Below are positions 17,261 to 26,927 of a DNA stretch of 64,000 nt, piece by piece (positions within the stretch are counted from its first letter, which is position 1; every line of letters starts with the position of its first letter). The notes below the pieces were generated by a model. The model did not search any database and was not told the DNA's origin. It saw only the letters and a list, made by a program, of their open reading frames with translations. The position numbers and the translations under genes were made by a program. Location of the stretch: the NCBI GenBank assembly GCA_900547475.1, contig URGW01000003.1:1-64000 (forward strand), given 5' to 3'. Source of the DNA: an uncultured Clostridium sp. (lineage in GTDB: Bacteria > Bacillota > Clostridia > Clostridiales > Clostridiaceae).

Positions 17261-18473
17261 GATAAAATCCCCCTTTTTCTATTGGAGTAAAATTTCCTTT
17301 TACGTACCCATCTTCCATAGAAATTTTTATTTCAGTAGTTTCTTCAAAAAATTCTTTGCTCTTAACTACTCTCCCAGTTTCATCCTCTATTATAGCATAA
17401 CCTTTTGCTATAATATTCAAAGGATTATGCGCATTTAATATATTATTTAATGAGAATATCTTTTCCTTGTTGCTCTTTATTTTAAATTCTATTATTTTTT
17501 CTATTTTTTCCTTTAGATTATCAATTTCTAAATATGCATTTGCAATTCTATTGCTTGGTGAATTTAAACTTAATATTTTTTCTAAGTTTTTAACATTTTG
17601 TTTTTCTTCTTTAAATCTATCACTTATTATAAAACTCAGTTTTTCTTTATACTCACTAATTTGATTATATTGATCTCCTTCTAAAGGAACAACTACTTCT
17701 GCCGCTTGTGAAGGAGTGGCTGCTCTAAAGTCTGCTACAAAATCTGATATAGTAAAATCAACTTCATGTCCTACAGCTGATACAATAGGTATTTTTGATT
17801 TAAAAATAGCATGTGCAAGAGGCTCTTCATTAAAATTCCATAACTCTTCCATAGAACCTCCACCTCTACCAATTATAATAACATCTACACTTTTCTTTTT
17901 ATTAAAATACTCTATACCTTCAATTACTGTTTTATATGCTCCATCCCCTTGTACTAAAGCTGGATAAAGAACAATATCAACCTTTGTATTTCTTCTTCTT
18001 ATAACATTAATTATATCGTGTATTGCTGCACCGGTTTCTGATGTTACTATTCCTATTCTATAAGGATTTTTAGGAAGGGATTTTTTAAACTCATCGTCAA
18101 AATACCCCTCCCTGTTTAACTTTTCCTTTAATTTTTCAAATTTTATGTGTAGTTCTCCTAAGCCTTCTTGTTCTATCCTATCACAATATATTTGAAATGT
18201 TCCATTTGCTGTATATACAGATGCTCTTCCTGATACTATTACAGACATTCCTTCTTGTAATATAATATCTAAATCAAAGCTTTTACTTTTGAACATAATA
18301 CAATTTACTTTACTATTCTCATCTTTTAATGAAAAATAAATATGCCCACTGGAATGATATTTTAAATTTGAAATTTCTCCTCTTACAGAAAGGTTATTTA
18401 ATATAAAATCATTATCTAATATTTTTTTTATATAATTATTAACTTCTGATACAGTTAAAGTTTTAATTCTCAT
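17238..18473 (-). CDS. xseA: Exodeoxyribonuclease VII large subunit
   Basis: XseA is the catalytic subunit of exonuclease VII. The 411-residue protein has an N-terminal OB fold (SVRGEISNLKYHSSGHIYFSLKD) that binds single-stranded DNA, then the conserved catalytic core (RIGIVTSETGAAIHDI, IIGRGGGSMEELWNFNEEPLA, SAVGHEVDFTISDFVAD) and a coiled-coil region that binds XseB. Its start overlaps folD by 11 bases. Confidence 0.97.
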   Translation of the reverse strand: MRIKTLTVSEVNNYIKKILDNDFILNNLSVRGEISNLKYHSSGHIYFSLKDENSKVNCIMFKSKSFDLDIILQEGMSVIVSGRASVYTANGTFQIYCDRIEQEGLGELHIKFEKLKEKLNREGYFDDEFKKSLPKNPYRIGIVTSETGAAIHDIINVIRRRNTKVDIVLYPALVQGDGAYKTVIEGIEYFNKKKSVDVIIIGRGGGSMEELWNFNEEPLAHAIFKSKIPIVSAVGHEVDFTISDFVADFRAATPSQAAEVVVPLEGDQYNQISEYKEKLSFIISDRFKEEKQNVKNLEKILSLNSPSNRIANAYLEIDNLKEKIEKIIEFKIKSNKEKIFSLNNILNAHNPLNIIAKGYAIIEDETGRVVKSKEFFEETTEIKISMEDGYVKGNFTPIEKGGFYHGKERKL

Positions 18474-19311
18474 ACTTTTCTAAAGCCTCACACACATTCT
18501 TCATTAAAAGAGTTGTTGTAAGAGCTCCAACTCCTCCTGGAACAGGAGTAACAAAAGCTGCTTTATCTATAACTTTTTCAAAATCAACATCACCTGTAAT
18601 TTTTCCTTCTACAGAATTAGTTCCTACATCGATAACTATTGCATCCTCTTTTATATAGCTATCATCTATAAACTTGGCTTTTCCTATAGCAACAATTAAA
18701 ATATCTGCTCTCTTACATACTTCTTTTAAGTTTTTAGTTTTAGAATGACAAATTGTAACTGTACAATTTTCTTTAAGCATCAATGCAGCTGCTGGCTTAC
18801 CTACTATATTACTTCTTCCAACAACAACTACTTCCATTCCTTCTAAATTTATATTTAAGCTCTTTAATATTGTTAATACAGATTTAGGTGTACATGGCAT
18901 AAATGTCTCATCTCCCATGTACAGCTTTCCTTGATTAACAAATGTTAAACAATCTATATCTTTTTCTGGAGATATGGATGATATTACTTTCTTTTCATCC
19001 ATATTTTTAGGTAACGGCAACTGAAGTATTATACCATTTACACTGTTATCATTATTTAACTCTTTAATCTTTTCAATTAATTTATCTTCTTTTATATCAT
19101 CATTTAAATGAATTTTTTCAAATTCTAATCCTAATGAAACTGCTACTTTTTCTTGATTATTTAAATAAAATAACGATCCTCCATCATTACCAACCAATAT
19201 GGATGCAACTTTAGGTATATTCATACCATTTAACTTTCTAGTTTCTATAAAGTTTTTTATATTTTCCTTCACACCTAAAGCTATAGCTTTACCATCTATT
19301 CTATCACCCAT
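18463..19311 (-). CDS. folD: Bifunctional methylene-THF dehydrogenase/cyclohydrolase FolD
   Basis: FolD interconverts 5,10-methylene-, 5,10-methenyl- and 10-formyl-tetrahydrofolate with NADP. The 282-residue protein has the substrate site (LFYLNNQEKVAVSLG with Tyr and Lys), the PLPKNMDEKKV loop, and the nucleotide-binding motif GRSNIVGKPAAAL followed by TPVPGGVGALTTTLL. The GGAGGGG site fits the start. A FTCD-family cyclohydrolase-like gene also lies in this window at 59454. Confidence 0.97.
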   Translation of the reverse strand: MGDRIDGKAIALGVKENIKNFIETRKLNGMNIPKVASILVGNDGGSLFYLNNQEKVAVSLGLEFEKIHLNDDIKEDKLIEKIKELNNDNSVNGIILQLPLPKNMDEKKVISSISPEKDIDCLTFVNQGKLYMGDETFMPCTPKSVLTILKSLNINLEGMEVVVVGRSNIVGKPAAALMLKENCTVTICHSKTKNLKEVCKRADILIVAIGKAKFIDDSYIKEDAIVIDVGTNSVEGKITGDVDFEKVIDKAAFVTPVPGGVGALTTTLLMKNVCEALEKYEN

Positions 19312-19349
19312 TCTTACCCCTCCATATATATCAAAGTAAATACTATTTA

Positions 19350-19754
19350 TTATAAGCTTTTTAAAACCTTATCTAATACTCCATTAACAAATGAACAACT
19401 CTTCTCATCTGAATATTTTTTAGTTAATTCAACTGCTTCATTTATTGCTACACTACCTGGAACATCTTCAATAAACATCATTTCTCCTACTGCTAGTCTT
19501 AATATTGTAAGATTAACCTTAGAAACTCTATCTAATCTCCAATTTACTAAAGATTGCATAACTCTTTCATCAATAGCTTCCACATTATCAGTAACTATTT
19601 TTACAACATTCTTTATATATTCTACATCTATAGTATTTAAATCCATTTCATAATCTTCTATGAAATTTTCTATTGTTTCCTCATAACTATTTTTGCTAAG
19701 CTCCATGCTAAAAAGCAATTCCATTGCTTTTTCTCTTGATTTCTGTCTTTTCAT
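19350..19754 (-). CDS. nusB: Transcription antitermination factor NusB
   Basis: NusB binds boxA RNA with ribosomal protein S10 and promotes antitermination of rRNA transcripts. The 134-residue all-helical protein has the expected start (RQKSREKAMELLFSMEL) and the C-terminal motif SVAINEAVELTKKYSDEKS followed by FVNGVLDK. It is the first gene of the operon running down to recN; the 243-base gap upstream should hold the promoter. Confidence 0.97.
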   Translation of the reverse strand: MKRQKSREKAMELLFSMELSKNSYEETIENFIEDYEMDLNTIDVEYIKNVVKIVTDNVEAIDERVMQSLVNWRLDRVSKVNLTILRLAVGEMMFIEDVPGSVAINEAVELTKKYSDEKSCSFVNGVLDKVLKSL

Positions 19755-19968
19755 AACTTCCTCCTAAGTATATATAATATACATTAATCTCTTTATTTGT
19801 ATTATAAACTTATATTGTATTAATTAAACATATGTATATTACAATATTATCTTATTTCTGTCCATAAAAATAATCTTTTACGAATCAACTTATACTATTA
19901 TAAATAACTTTTTTAAATTTTACTATCTAATTTTTATGTAAACCTTATATTTTTTCTATTACAATGAG

Positions 19969-19993
19969 AAACCCTCTGTTTTACAGAGGGTTT
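19969..19993. terminator. Terminator after the asp23-like gene
   Basis: AAACCCTCTG (19969-19978) pairs perfectly with CAGAGGGTTT (19984-19993) around a five-base loop. It sits four bases past the asp23 stop. The T-run is longer on the plus strand than on the minus strand. Confidence 0.75.
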
Positions 19994-19997
19994 TTTA

Positions 19998-20387
19998 CTA
20001 TACTTCTAGCGCTTCCTGTTGTTCTTGTTTTGGAACATATATGTTTTGAACATTGACATTAACTTTGTCAACCTTTAAGCCAGTCATAGCTTCAACAGTC
20101 TTTTTAACATTTTCTTGAACTGCACTTACTACATCTGGAATTTTCATACCATACTCTACTGCTACATTTAATTCAATTATAGCTTTATCCTCTTCTAATG
20201 TAACCTTTACATTCTTCCCACCAGAAGCTTTTTTACCTTTTAATATTTGTGATATGTTATTTGAAACCCCATGTGGAACTTCTACTATTCCTTGAATTTC
20301 ATCTGCTGCTATTTCTGCTATAACACTTACTACTTCATCAGAAATCTTAACAATTCCTATAGTAGATTCATTGTTTACATTTTCCAT
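19998..20387 (-). CDS. Asp23/Gls24 family protein (YqhY-like)
   Basis: The 129-residue protein belongs to the Asp23/Gls24 family. Members are membrane-associated or cytoplasmic proteins linked to envelope stress, and YqhY is linked to lipid synthesis in Bacillus. The core motifs are seen: GIVKISDEVVSVIAEIAADE, VEVPHG, VEYGMKIPDVVSAVQENVKK and VNVNVQNIYVP. It has an ideal AAGGAGG site. It lies between spoIIIAH and nusB, where yqhY also occurs in Bacillus, but no acetyl-CoA carboxylase genes are beside it here. Confidence 0.93.
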   Translation of the reverse strand: MENVNNESTIGIVKISDEVVSVIAEIAADEIQGIVEVPHGVSNNISQILKGKKASGGKNVKVTLEEDKAIIELNVAVEYGMKIPDVVSAVQENVKKTVEAMTGLKVDKVNVNVQNIYVPKQEQQEALEV

Positions 20388-20470
20388 GTCTTAACCTCCT
20401 TAAGGTTTATTATATAAACCTACTTTTCCTTATGTTCATTATAGCAAAAGACCCTTTATATTACAATGAA

Positions 20471-20998
20471 TTATTTCATTGATGTTATATCTACATCTGT
20501 TAATGTAGTAATATCTTCAACAACTTTCTTTATTACAGCTGAATTTTCCTCTGATAAAACATCTTCTACCTTTACATAAACTTTTACAGTTTGATTATCA
20601 TTAATCATACAAAGTGCATCTTCATAACCTTTGTTTCTAATTTCTGATTCAACTCTACTTTCTTGATCTTGCATTTTTGCTTTTTCAACTAAAGCATTAT
20701 TTGCTATATCTTTTGATTCTTGTGATGCATTTGCATCTTCTGTGATGGCCTTCATATCATTTACATACTTTTCATCTTGTTGTTCCTTAGTTGATCTCAT
20801 GCTATAGAAATACTCTGTTGTACTTAAAGTTTCTTCTGTTGCTGCATCTGTCTTTGTATTATCAGCATTTTGGCTTAATACATCCTCTAAGCTTGTTGGG
20901 TCGTTATAACCATTTTCATTTAGCTTCATAGATAATACTCCAACACACACTATTAAAGCCATTAGTGTAAAAATAATCCCAAATTGTTTTTTTGTCAT
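20471..20998 (-). CDS. spoIIIAH: Stage III sporulation protein AH
   Basis: SpoIIIAH is the mother-cell membrane protein that pairs with forespore SpoIIQ to build the channel between the two cells. The 175-residue protein has one N-terminal membrane segment (residues 6-23), a low-complexity acidic linker, and a C-terminal ring-building domain (KGYEDALCMINDNQTVKVYVK). It is the last gene of the spoIIIA operon, with a GGGAGGA site. Confidence 0.95.
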   Translation of the reverse strand: MTKKQFGIIFTLMALIVCVGVLSMKLNENGYNDPTSLEDVLSQNADNTKTDAATEETLSTTEYFYSMRSTKEQQDEKYVNDMKAITEDANASQESKDIANNALVEKAKMQDQESRVESEIRNKGYEDALCMINDNQTVKVYVKVEDVLSEENSAVIKKVVEDITTLTDVDITSMK

Positions 20999-21037
20999 TT
21001 TTAATTCCTCCCATTCTTTTTATATAACATATATATG

Positions 21038-21661
21038 CTAGCTTCCCATCGGATATACATTAACCTTGTCTAAACTTAAATTATATAAACTTGACACAGC
21101 CTTTTGTATATCGTATGTTATCTTACTGCTCTTAGCACCTTCTGCAACAATTAACACCCCTGTAATTTGTGGCTTATATGTCTTAGTTATAAAAGGCTCA
21201 CTTGTGCTTGAATCGCTTTGCATTACTACTGTTGCTCCTTCAGTTTCTTGCTTTGTTACTCTTGTTCCTCCATTAGTATCTTCCTCTTCTGTCTCTGATG
21301 TTTGAGTACTTGAATTTGTTGCTGGCACTTTAACTTCACTACTTTCAAAGTAAATATTAACAACTACTTCTCCTACTCCATCAATCTTGGAAAGTATTTC
21401 TTCTAACCTTTCTTTTTGTTCTGTTTCATAATCTAATAGTTCCTTAGAAGTTGTAACTCCATCGTCACTTGAAACTTCTTGAGCTCCAATTGGTGCATTA
21501 TCACCATTTCCTTTAGTTAATCCGGCATCATCTCCTATAAAATTACTTACTGCAAGCCATAAAAATATAATTACAAGTAATACTATTAAGCAATTAACAA
21601 ATTTTTTATTTTGCATAAGGTTGTTAATTTCTTCATTAATTTTATTTTTATCTTTATCCAT
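21038..21661 (-). CDS. spoIIIAG: Stage III sporulation protein AG
   Basis: SpoIIIAG forms a large ring in the space between mother cell and forespore. The 207-residue protein has a single membrane segment (about 24-43) and a C-terminal ring-building motif domain interrupted by a Thr/Ser/Glu-rich insertion at about 118-145, then TGVLIVAEGAKSSKITYDI and YPMGS at the end. Confidence 0.95.
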   Translation of the reverse strand: MDKDKNKINEEINNLMQNKKFVNCLIVLLVIIFLWLAVSNFIGDDAGLTKGNGDNAPIGAQEVSSDDGVTTSKELLDYETEQKERLEEILSKIDGVGEVVVNIYFESSEVKVPATNSSTQTSETEEEDTNGGTRVTKQETEGATVVMQSDSSTSEPFITKTYKPQITGVLIVAEGAKSSKITYDIQKAVSSLYNLSLDKVNVYPMGS

Positions 21662-21687
21662 ATATATCCTCTCCCTCCTATCATTTA

Positions 21688-22272
21688 TTATTTTCCCATG
21701 CTATATAATTTTATTTTTTCTGTTGGTATTTTAAAAACTTCTGATAAGTAATTCTTAATTTCCTCTTCATTCTCCACTGATCCATCATTTGATACTGCTT
21801 CTTCACTTTCTTCATTTATGTCAATTTTAATATTATCAACTAATTTTATTCCCCCATCTTTTACTCCAACTTCTAAATTTTCTATACTATAAGTCATATT
21901 ATCTAAATCTATTTCACATTCAACATTTGATTTAAACTCTTTATCTAAAAATTTTTCTTTAAGTAAATTATCGCAGTTACTATTTAAATTATTTTTAAAT
22001 GATTCTATTTGACTTTTACTTATACTATCTTCATTTTCATTAGTTGTACCTTCATAAAACACACTTTCATAATTCTTTATAGCACTTACCAACTCTTGCT
22101 CCCCATCAGTAAAAAACTTTACTATTGGGTTTATCATTACTGAAATAAGTATTAATCCTAATACAAATTTTATATATTTTTTCATAGAATTATCTGGCGA
22201 AATTATCTCTACTGCTGTCATAAATATTATTGTAGCAACTAAGGTTATAACAAAATTATTTATATATTCCAT
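21688..22272 (-). CDS. spoIIIAF: Stage III sporulation protein AF
   Basis: SpoIIIAF has two N-terminal membrane helices (about residues 5-24 and 33-52, FVLGLILISVMINPIVKFF) and a C-terminal ring-building domain ending IPTEKIKLYSMGK. Its 194 residues match the family. It starts five bases after spoIIIAE and is part of the eight-gene operon. Confidence 0.94.
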   Translation of the reverse strand: MEYINNFVITLVATIIFMTAVEIISPDNSMKKYIKFVLGLILISVMINPIVKFFTDGEQELVSAIKNYESVFYEGTTNENEDSISKSQIESFKNNLNSNCDNLLKEKFLDKEFKSNVECEIDLDNMTYSIENLEVGVKDGGIKLVDNIKIDINEESEEAVSNDGSVENEEEIKNYLSEVFKIPTEKIKLYSMGK

Positions 22273-22276
22273 TTTA

Positions 22277-23470
22277 TTAACCTCCTATAACAAACTTTCC
22301 TGCAGATATCATAATTGCTATAAGAATAAAAAACATTATACTTACACTTAAAACACATGACATTATTAATACTAAAGATTCCCCCGCAGCAGCTATAGAA
22401 CTTGTAATTCTCTTATCTGTTATTGGTTCTAACAAAGCTGCTGAAAGTTTAAAAATAAGTGATGATAATATTAACTTAATAATTGGATATAAAATTATTA
22501 AAATTATAACTATTAGTCCAATTGATCCAATTGCATTTTTTATAATCAATGAGTATCCAGCTACAGATGATATAGCATCGGAAAAAGATTTACCTACTAT
22601 TGGTATGAAGTTATCAACTGCAAATTTAGTTGTCTTTAATGTAACTGCATCTATAGTAGAAGAGGTTATACCTCTAATAGTTAATATTCCTATAAAAATA
22701 GTAAGAATAATTCCTTGAAGCCATACAGTAGACTTCTTTATCATTCCACACAAATTAGATAATTTTGATTCTGTTGAAATATTATTTGTAAACTGTAATA
22801 CAAAAGTTATTAAAATCAATGGTATTATAATATTTATATATATTTTAGGAATTAATATGGTAGCCCCAAGTATTATTGGATCCATAGTAGCCGCTTGAGT
22901 TAATCCTCCTGCTGTAGCTAACATAACTACTAAAACAGGTAAAACTTTATCCATAAAATCTGTGATTTGAACAATTACATCTTTCGCTAGGGATATAGAT
23001 ATAATAAAAGTTTTTGATAATAATATTATTAAAATAGCATAACAAGCATAAAAGGCTACTTGCGATACGCCTTCACTTGAGAAAGAGGATTGTATATTTT
23101 TAAATAGTGAGCATATTATTCCTATTGCAACAATTGAAAATGCTAATGATAATACCGTTTTTACTTCTCTAAAAAACAAACTTATAACTGCATTTATAAT
23201 TGTTGAAAAGGATAAATTTCCTTCACCATTTTCTATATAACTTTGTATATAACTTATTGGATCTAACTCATTAACGAGCTCTACATCACTTTTCATTGTA
23301 TTAATATAATCATATAAACTATTAAGCTTTGATTCTACTTCTTCATCATTAGTTATAGTAGTAAGCTCTTCTGCATAGACAACTTTATTAGGAAATATGG
23401 AAATTTCACTAAAACCTAAAATACTGATAATTGTCAAAGAGTAAATTATCTTTAAAATATAGTTTTTCAT
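22277..23470 (-). CDS. spoIIIAE: Stage III sporulation protein AE
   Basis: SpoIIIAE is the polytopic membrane protein of the SpoIIIA channel. The 397-residue sequence starts with a signal-like segment, has an extracytoplasmic region to about residue 85, and then several strongly hydrophobic helices with the conserved VLVVMLATAGGLTQAATMDP segment. No truncation is seen. Confidence 0.96.
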   Translation of the reverse strand: MKNYILKIIYSLTIISILGFSEISIFPNKVVYAEELTTITNDEEVESKLNSLYDYINTMKSDVELVNELDPISYIQSYIENGEGNLSFSTIINAVISLFFREVKTVLSLAFSIVAIGIICSLFKNIQSSFSSEGVSQVAFYACYAILIILLSKTFIISISLAKDVIVQITDFMDKVLPVLVVMLATAGGLTQAATMDPIILGATILIPKIYINIIIPLILITFVLQFTNNISTESKLSNLCGMIKKSTVWLQGIILTIFIGILTIRGITSSTIDAVTLKTTKFAVDNFIPIVGKSFSDAISSVAGYSLIIKNAIGSIGLIVIILIILYPIIKLILSSLIFKLSAALLEPITDKRITSSIAAAGESLVLIMSCVLSVSIMFFILIAIMISAGKFVIGG

Positions 23471-23478
23471 TTTCTCAC

Positions 23479-23862
23479 CTACAATATCTGAAGAATTGAA
23501 TTTAATACAGCCATTAAAATTGGAATTGCCAATCCTAATATCATAATTTTCCCTGCAAATTCAACCTTACTGCCTATACTTCCAGCACCAGAATCTTTGC
23601 ATATTTCACTACAAAAAGAGGTTATATAAGCTATTGCTAGTATTTTTAATACAATACCAATATATACGGTATCTATATTTGCTTTATTAGCAATATCTTT
23701 AATAAACTCTATTATATCTCCTAGTTGTCCTATCATATAAAGGAATATTCCTATTCCAGCTGCAAGTACTACAAGTAATCCTACCTCAGACTTCTTATCT
23801 TTTAATAAAAGGAATATGAATAGAGCAGTAAAAGCAAAAAATGCAACATTAATTATCTCCAT
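23479..23862 (-). CDS. spoIIIAD: Stage III sporulation protein AD
   Basis: SpoIIIAD is a small membrane protein with four hydrophobic helices. ATG at 23862 (127 residues, MEIINVAF) has TAGGTGAG at a suitable distance; the ORF could extend to a GTG that overlaps this site. It ends AGKIMILGLAIPILMAVLNSI, as in the family, and abuts spoIIIAC. Confidence 0.94.
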   Translation of the reverse strand: MEIINVAFFAFTALFIFLLLKDKKSEVGLLVVLAAGIGIFLYMIGQLGDIIEFIKDIANKANIDTVYIGIVLKILAIAYITSFCSEICKDSGAGSIGSKVEFAGKIMILGLAIPILMAVLNSILQIL

Positions 23863-23871
23863 AAAACTCAC

Positions 23872-24069
23872 CTAAAAAGTAAACATAGTTTTTACAGTGT
23901 CAAAAAGATTTGATATCATCCCAATAATAGTAATTAAAATAATAACCATTCCTGCTAAATTAGCTAATACTGCAAATTCCTTTTTCCCATTTCCTTCTAG
24001 TACTTTTTCAATAACCATAAGTAAAACTCCCATTGCTCCAATTTTAAATAACAAACTTACATCAAACAT
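23872..24069 (-). CDS. spoIIIAC: Stage III sporulation protein AC
   Basis: SpoIIIAC is a 65-residue protein with two membrane helices and a short loop (GNGKKEF), typical of the family. It lies between spoIIIAB and spoIIIAD with an AAGGGGGA site. Confidence 0.94.
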   Translation of the reverse strand: MFDVSLLFKIGAMGVLLMVIEKVLEGNGKKEFAVLANLAGMVIILITIIGMISNLFDTVKTMFTF

Positions 24070-24087
24070 AATAAATTGTATTCCCCC

Positions 24088-24606
24088 TTAGATAAAAAAT
24101 ATTGCTAACATCGCACCAATAGATAACCCTAACGTCCTATATAACTTAATATTTTCTTTTTCGAATTTTCTTGCTTCCTTATAATTTATATCTATATTAT
24201 CTAATGCAAATTTAAATATCTTATCTTGTCCTGTTACTCCTGATGACCCTAGTGTTTTAAAAAAATCACTTATAATTTTATTATCATCTGATGTTAAACT
24301 TATCTTTTCCCTTGATTTTTCATAAGCATTTTCAAAACTTTCATATATACTTCCTGTATAACCATTTTCCAATGCAAATGCCATATCACCAAATATCTCA
24401 GAAACTGGCTCTAAAACTTTTTTACTAATTTCTAATAAAGCATCTGGCAATGGAGTATTAGCATATATAATCTCATTATTCAATAATAATAATGCTTTTT
24501 GAAATTCCTTTAAATGTATGCTTCTTCTTTTGTAATTCTCCCCTAAAAAAAAACCTATAAATGAACAGATTAGAAACATTAAAAAAACCATTATACTTCT
24601 AAGCAT
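24088..24606 (-). CDS. spoIIIAB: Stage III sporulation protein AB
   Basis: SpoIIIAB resembles the GspF-type platform proteins of secretion systems. It has N- and C-terminal membrane segments and a helical cytoplasmic middle (FQKALLLLNNEIIYANTPLP). At 172 residues it has the usual length. Its start overlaps the end of spoIIIAA by 16 bases. Confidence 0.94.
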   Translation of the reverse strand: MLRSIMVFLMFLICSFIGFFLGENYKRRSIHLKEFQKALLLLNNEIIYANTPLPDALLEISKKVLEPVSEIFGDMAFALENGYTGSIYESFENAYEKSREKISLTSDDNKIISDFFKTLGSSGVTGQDKIFKFALDNIDINYKEARKFEKENIKLYRTLGLSIGAMLAIFFI

Positions 24607-25514
24607 TGTAATCCCTTCCCTCTACTTACCTTATAAACTTTTTCTATAGTTCCAGCCCCCCTTCGATTGCTTAATAATATGACTCTTTCTAATACACAAT
24701 TATCTATTAGTTCCTTAAAAACCTTTCTATTATAAATATCATTTATATCATAACCATGTACTGTAACTATAATATTAACTCCAGAATTAAAAGCCATATT
24801 TAGTGCCTCTAAATCACCCTCTGTTCCTATTTCATCACATATTAATACTTCTGGAGAAAGACTTCTTATAGCCATAATCATCCCTGATTTTTTTAAACAA
24901 TTATCTAAAATATCAGTTCTTATACCTACATTCATTTGAGGGATTCCATTATAACAAGCTGCAATTTCGCTTCTTTCATCTACAATTGTTACTTTCTTTC
25001 CCCTTAAATTTATTTGATACATTCCATTAGATAAATTCTTGGCTATATCTCTTAATATAGTTGTTTTTCCACACTTAGGTGGAGATACTATTAATGTGTT
25101 ATATACTCTGCTATTTTCTGCAATTAATCTCATAATTTTATTAGAAGCTCCTATAACCTCTTTACATATTCTTATATTCAATGAGGATATATTTTTTATA
25201 GTTCTAACTTCACCTTTTGATATTACACATTCTCCAGCAAGGCCAACTCTATGACCTCCCTTTAATGTAATATAACCTTGCTTAATTTCTTCTTCAAAAG
25301 CATATAATGAATAGTTTGAAATTTTAGTTATTAGATACCTTAAATCCTCCTTTGTAGGAGTATAATCTAATACCTTTTCCTCAAATGCTAAATTTAATAT
25401 TATTGGCTTTCCAACCTTAATTCTTATTTCTTGTATTTTATCTTCCATTAAAAACTGTTTAATCCTATTACCTATTTCTTCTGGAAGTATTTTGTAAACC
25501 TCATCATAATTCAT
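24591..25514 (-). CDS. spoIIIAA: Stage III sporulation ATPase AA
   Basis: SpoIIIAA is the cytoplasmic secretion-type ATPase that powers the SpoIIIA channel. The 307-residue protein has Walker A at about residues 145-153 (SPPKCGKTTILRDI), Walker B (VLICDEIGTEGDLEALN) and an N-terminal helical domain. It is the first gene of the operon. In other sporulators the operon is SigE-dependent, but I could not find a convincing SigE promoter in the 249 bases upstream. Confidence 0.96.
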   Translation of the reverse strand: MNYDEVYKILPEEIGNRIKQFLMEDKIQEIRIKVGKPIILNLAFEEKVLDYTPTKEDLRYLITKISNYSLYAFEEEIKQGYITLKGGHRVGLAGECVISKGEVRTIKNISSLNIRICKEVIGASNKIMRLIAENSRVYNTLIVSPPKCGKTTILRDIAKNLSNGMYQINLRGKKVTIVDERSEIAACYNGIPQMNVGIRTDILDNCLKKSGMIMAIRSLSPEVLICDEIGTEGDLEALNMAFNSGVNIIVTVHGYDINDIYNRKVFKELIDNCVLERVILLSNRRGAGTIEKVYKVSRGKGLQCLEV

Positions 25515-25680
25515 ATCATCACTTCCTTATTTCCTTTTCTCTTTAATTTTTATTTCACATAATAGCTAATTATTCATACTATAAAAAAATATGTAAATTA
25601 TTTATTTAAAAATATATGTAAAATAAATGTCTATAATAATATATTTATCTAATCACATATAAATTCCTTAAATTTAATCA

Positions 25681-25727
25681 AAAAAACATAGGCTATTGCA
25701 ATTACTTTGCAATAGCCTATGTTTTTT
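25681..25727. terminator. Strong bidirectional terminator
   Basis: A perfect 21-base stem (25681-25701 with 25707-25727; core CATAGGCTATTGCAA) surrounds a five-base loop, with A-run and T-run edges. It isolates spoIIIAA from the upstream zinc-ribbon gene. Confidence 0.9.
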
Positions 25728-25763
25728 TTAACTAAGTAAGTTTTAATAAATATATACTATGTA

Positions 25764-26129
25764 TTATTTGTTAGCTATACCACCACAAAATGGACAAGGA
25801 ATATTATTATTTTTGTTTAATGCTTGTTGTTCTACAAATAAAGGTTTATTACACTTTTCACATTTGATTTCAACATATTCATCTTCTAATTCGCTTAAAT
25901 CATCAAATGATACTTCTTCAAATAGTTCATCTTGTATGTCTATTAAATCATTATCTATATATTCCATATTTTCTTCTAAATATTCTTGTCTTATATTTAA
26001 ATCCTCAACCTTTGAAGATAAATCTAATAATATATCACTTATAGAATTAAATATATTATTATATTTTTCATCTTGTATATCATTTATCATATTTTTCAGT
26101 TGATCTATTTTAGTATATATTTCTCTCAT
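25764..26129 (-). CDS. CD1247-like zinc-ribbon protein
   Basis: This 121-residue protein matches what I recall of a clostridial family with an N-terminal helical coiled-coil domain (residues 1-85) and a C-terminal zinc ribbon (IKCEKCNKPLFVEQ, then IPCPFCGGIANK). Members are conserved in spore formers near spoIIIA and efp, but their role is unknown. It has an AAAGGAAG site and its own terminator. Confidence 0.8.
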   Translation of the reverse strand: MREIYTKIDQLKNMINDIQDEKYNNIFNSISDILLDLSSKVEDLNIRQEYLEENMEYIDNDLIDIQDELFEEVSFDDLSELEDEYVEIKCEKCNKPLFVEQQALNKNNNIPCPFCGGIANK

Positions 26130-26333
26130 ACTTTCACTTCCTTTGAAGAAATTATTATATATATGATTATAACCTTATTTTCTTATCTTTAAAAGAAAAA
26201 TCGGACATGTTTATATAAGTTGAAAGAACTAAATTAAAGATTTAGATTCACTATATGAAACACACTATTCATATTCATTATTAGGTATAACTAGAATAGC
26301 TAAATCAAATATTTATACTCTTGCTAAAAAAAC

Positions 26334-26360
26334 AAATGCTAAGTTAAAAACCTAGCATTT
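26334..26360 (-). terminator. Terminator after efp
   Basis: AAATGCTA (26334-26341) pairs with TAGCATTT (26353-26360); on the minus strand the stem is followed by GTTTTTTT. It lies just past the efp stop. The rest of 26130-26333 shows no gene. Confidence 0.8.
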
Positions 26361-26369
26361 ACTTTAAGA

Positions 26370-26927
26370 TTAAACTCTTTCCATGTATTCACCAGTTCTA
26401 GTGTCAACTCTTATAGTATCACCTTCATTAACAAACATAGGTACGTTAACAACTGCTCCAGTTTCTAATGTAGCTGGTTTCATAGCATTTGTAGCTGTGT
26501 TTCCTTTTACTCCTGGATCAGCTTGAGTTATTAATAACTCAACAAAGTTTGGTGCTTCAACTGAGAATGCATCTCCTTTGTAGAACTTAATTACTGCAAA
26601 CATGTTTTCTTTTATAAACTTTATAGCATCTTCAACCTTTTCATAGTTTAATGGAATTTGCTCATAAGTTTCTTGATCCATGAAGTAGTATAATTCTCCA
26701 TCAGAATAAAGATATTGCATTTCTTTTCTTTCAATTACTGCTTCTTGTAATTTTGTAGTTGGGTTGAAAGTTGTATCTGTAACCCCACCTGAAATAACAT
26801 TTCTAAGCTTAGTTCTAACGAAAGCAGCGCCTTTACCAGGTTTAACGTGTAAGAAGTCTATTACTGTATACACTTGTCCGTCGTACTCAAAAGTTGTACC
26901 TTTTCTTAAATCACCTGCTGATATCAT
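26370..26927 (-). CDS. efp: Elongation factor P
   Basis: EF-P binds stalled ribosomes and speeds peptide bonds at polyproline stretches. The 185-residue protein has the KOW-like N-domain (MISAGDLRKGTTFEYDG), whose modified-residue loop reads KPGKGAAFVRT, and two OB domains ending VDTRTGEYMERV. ATG at 26927 follows GGAGGG; the upstream extension of the ORF is not used. Confidence 0.97.
   Translation of the reverse strand: MISAGDLRKGTTFEYDGQVYTVIDFLHVKPGKGAAFVRTKLRNVISGGVTDTTFNPTTKLQEAVIERKEMQYLYSDGELYYFMDQETYEQIPLNYEKVEDAIKFIKENMFAVIKFYKGDAFSVEAPNFVELLITQADPGVKGNTATNAMKPATLETGAVVNVPMFVNEGDTIRVDTRTGEYMERV

Noticed and set aside
25515..25680. SigE promoter of spoIIIAA
   Set aside because: CATATT-like -10 and -35 words occur at near-correct spacing, but in such AT-rich sequence the match is too weak to report.
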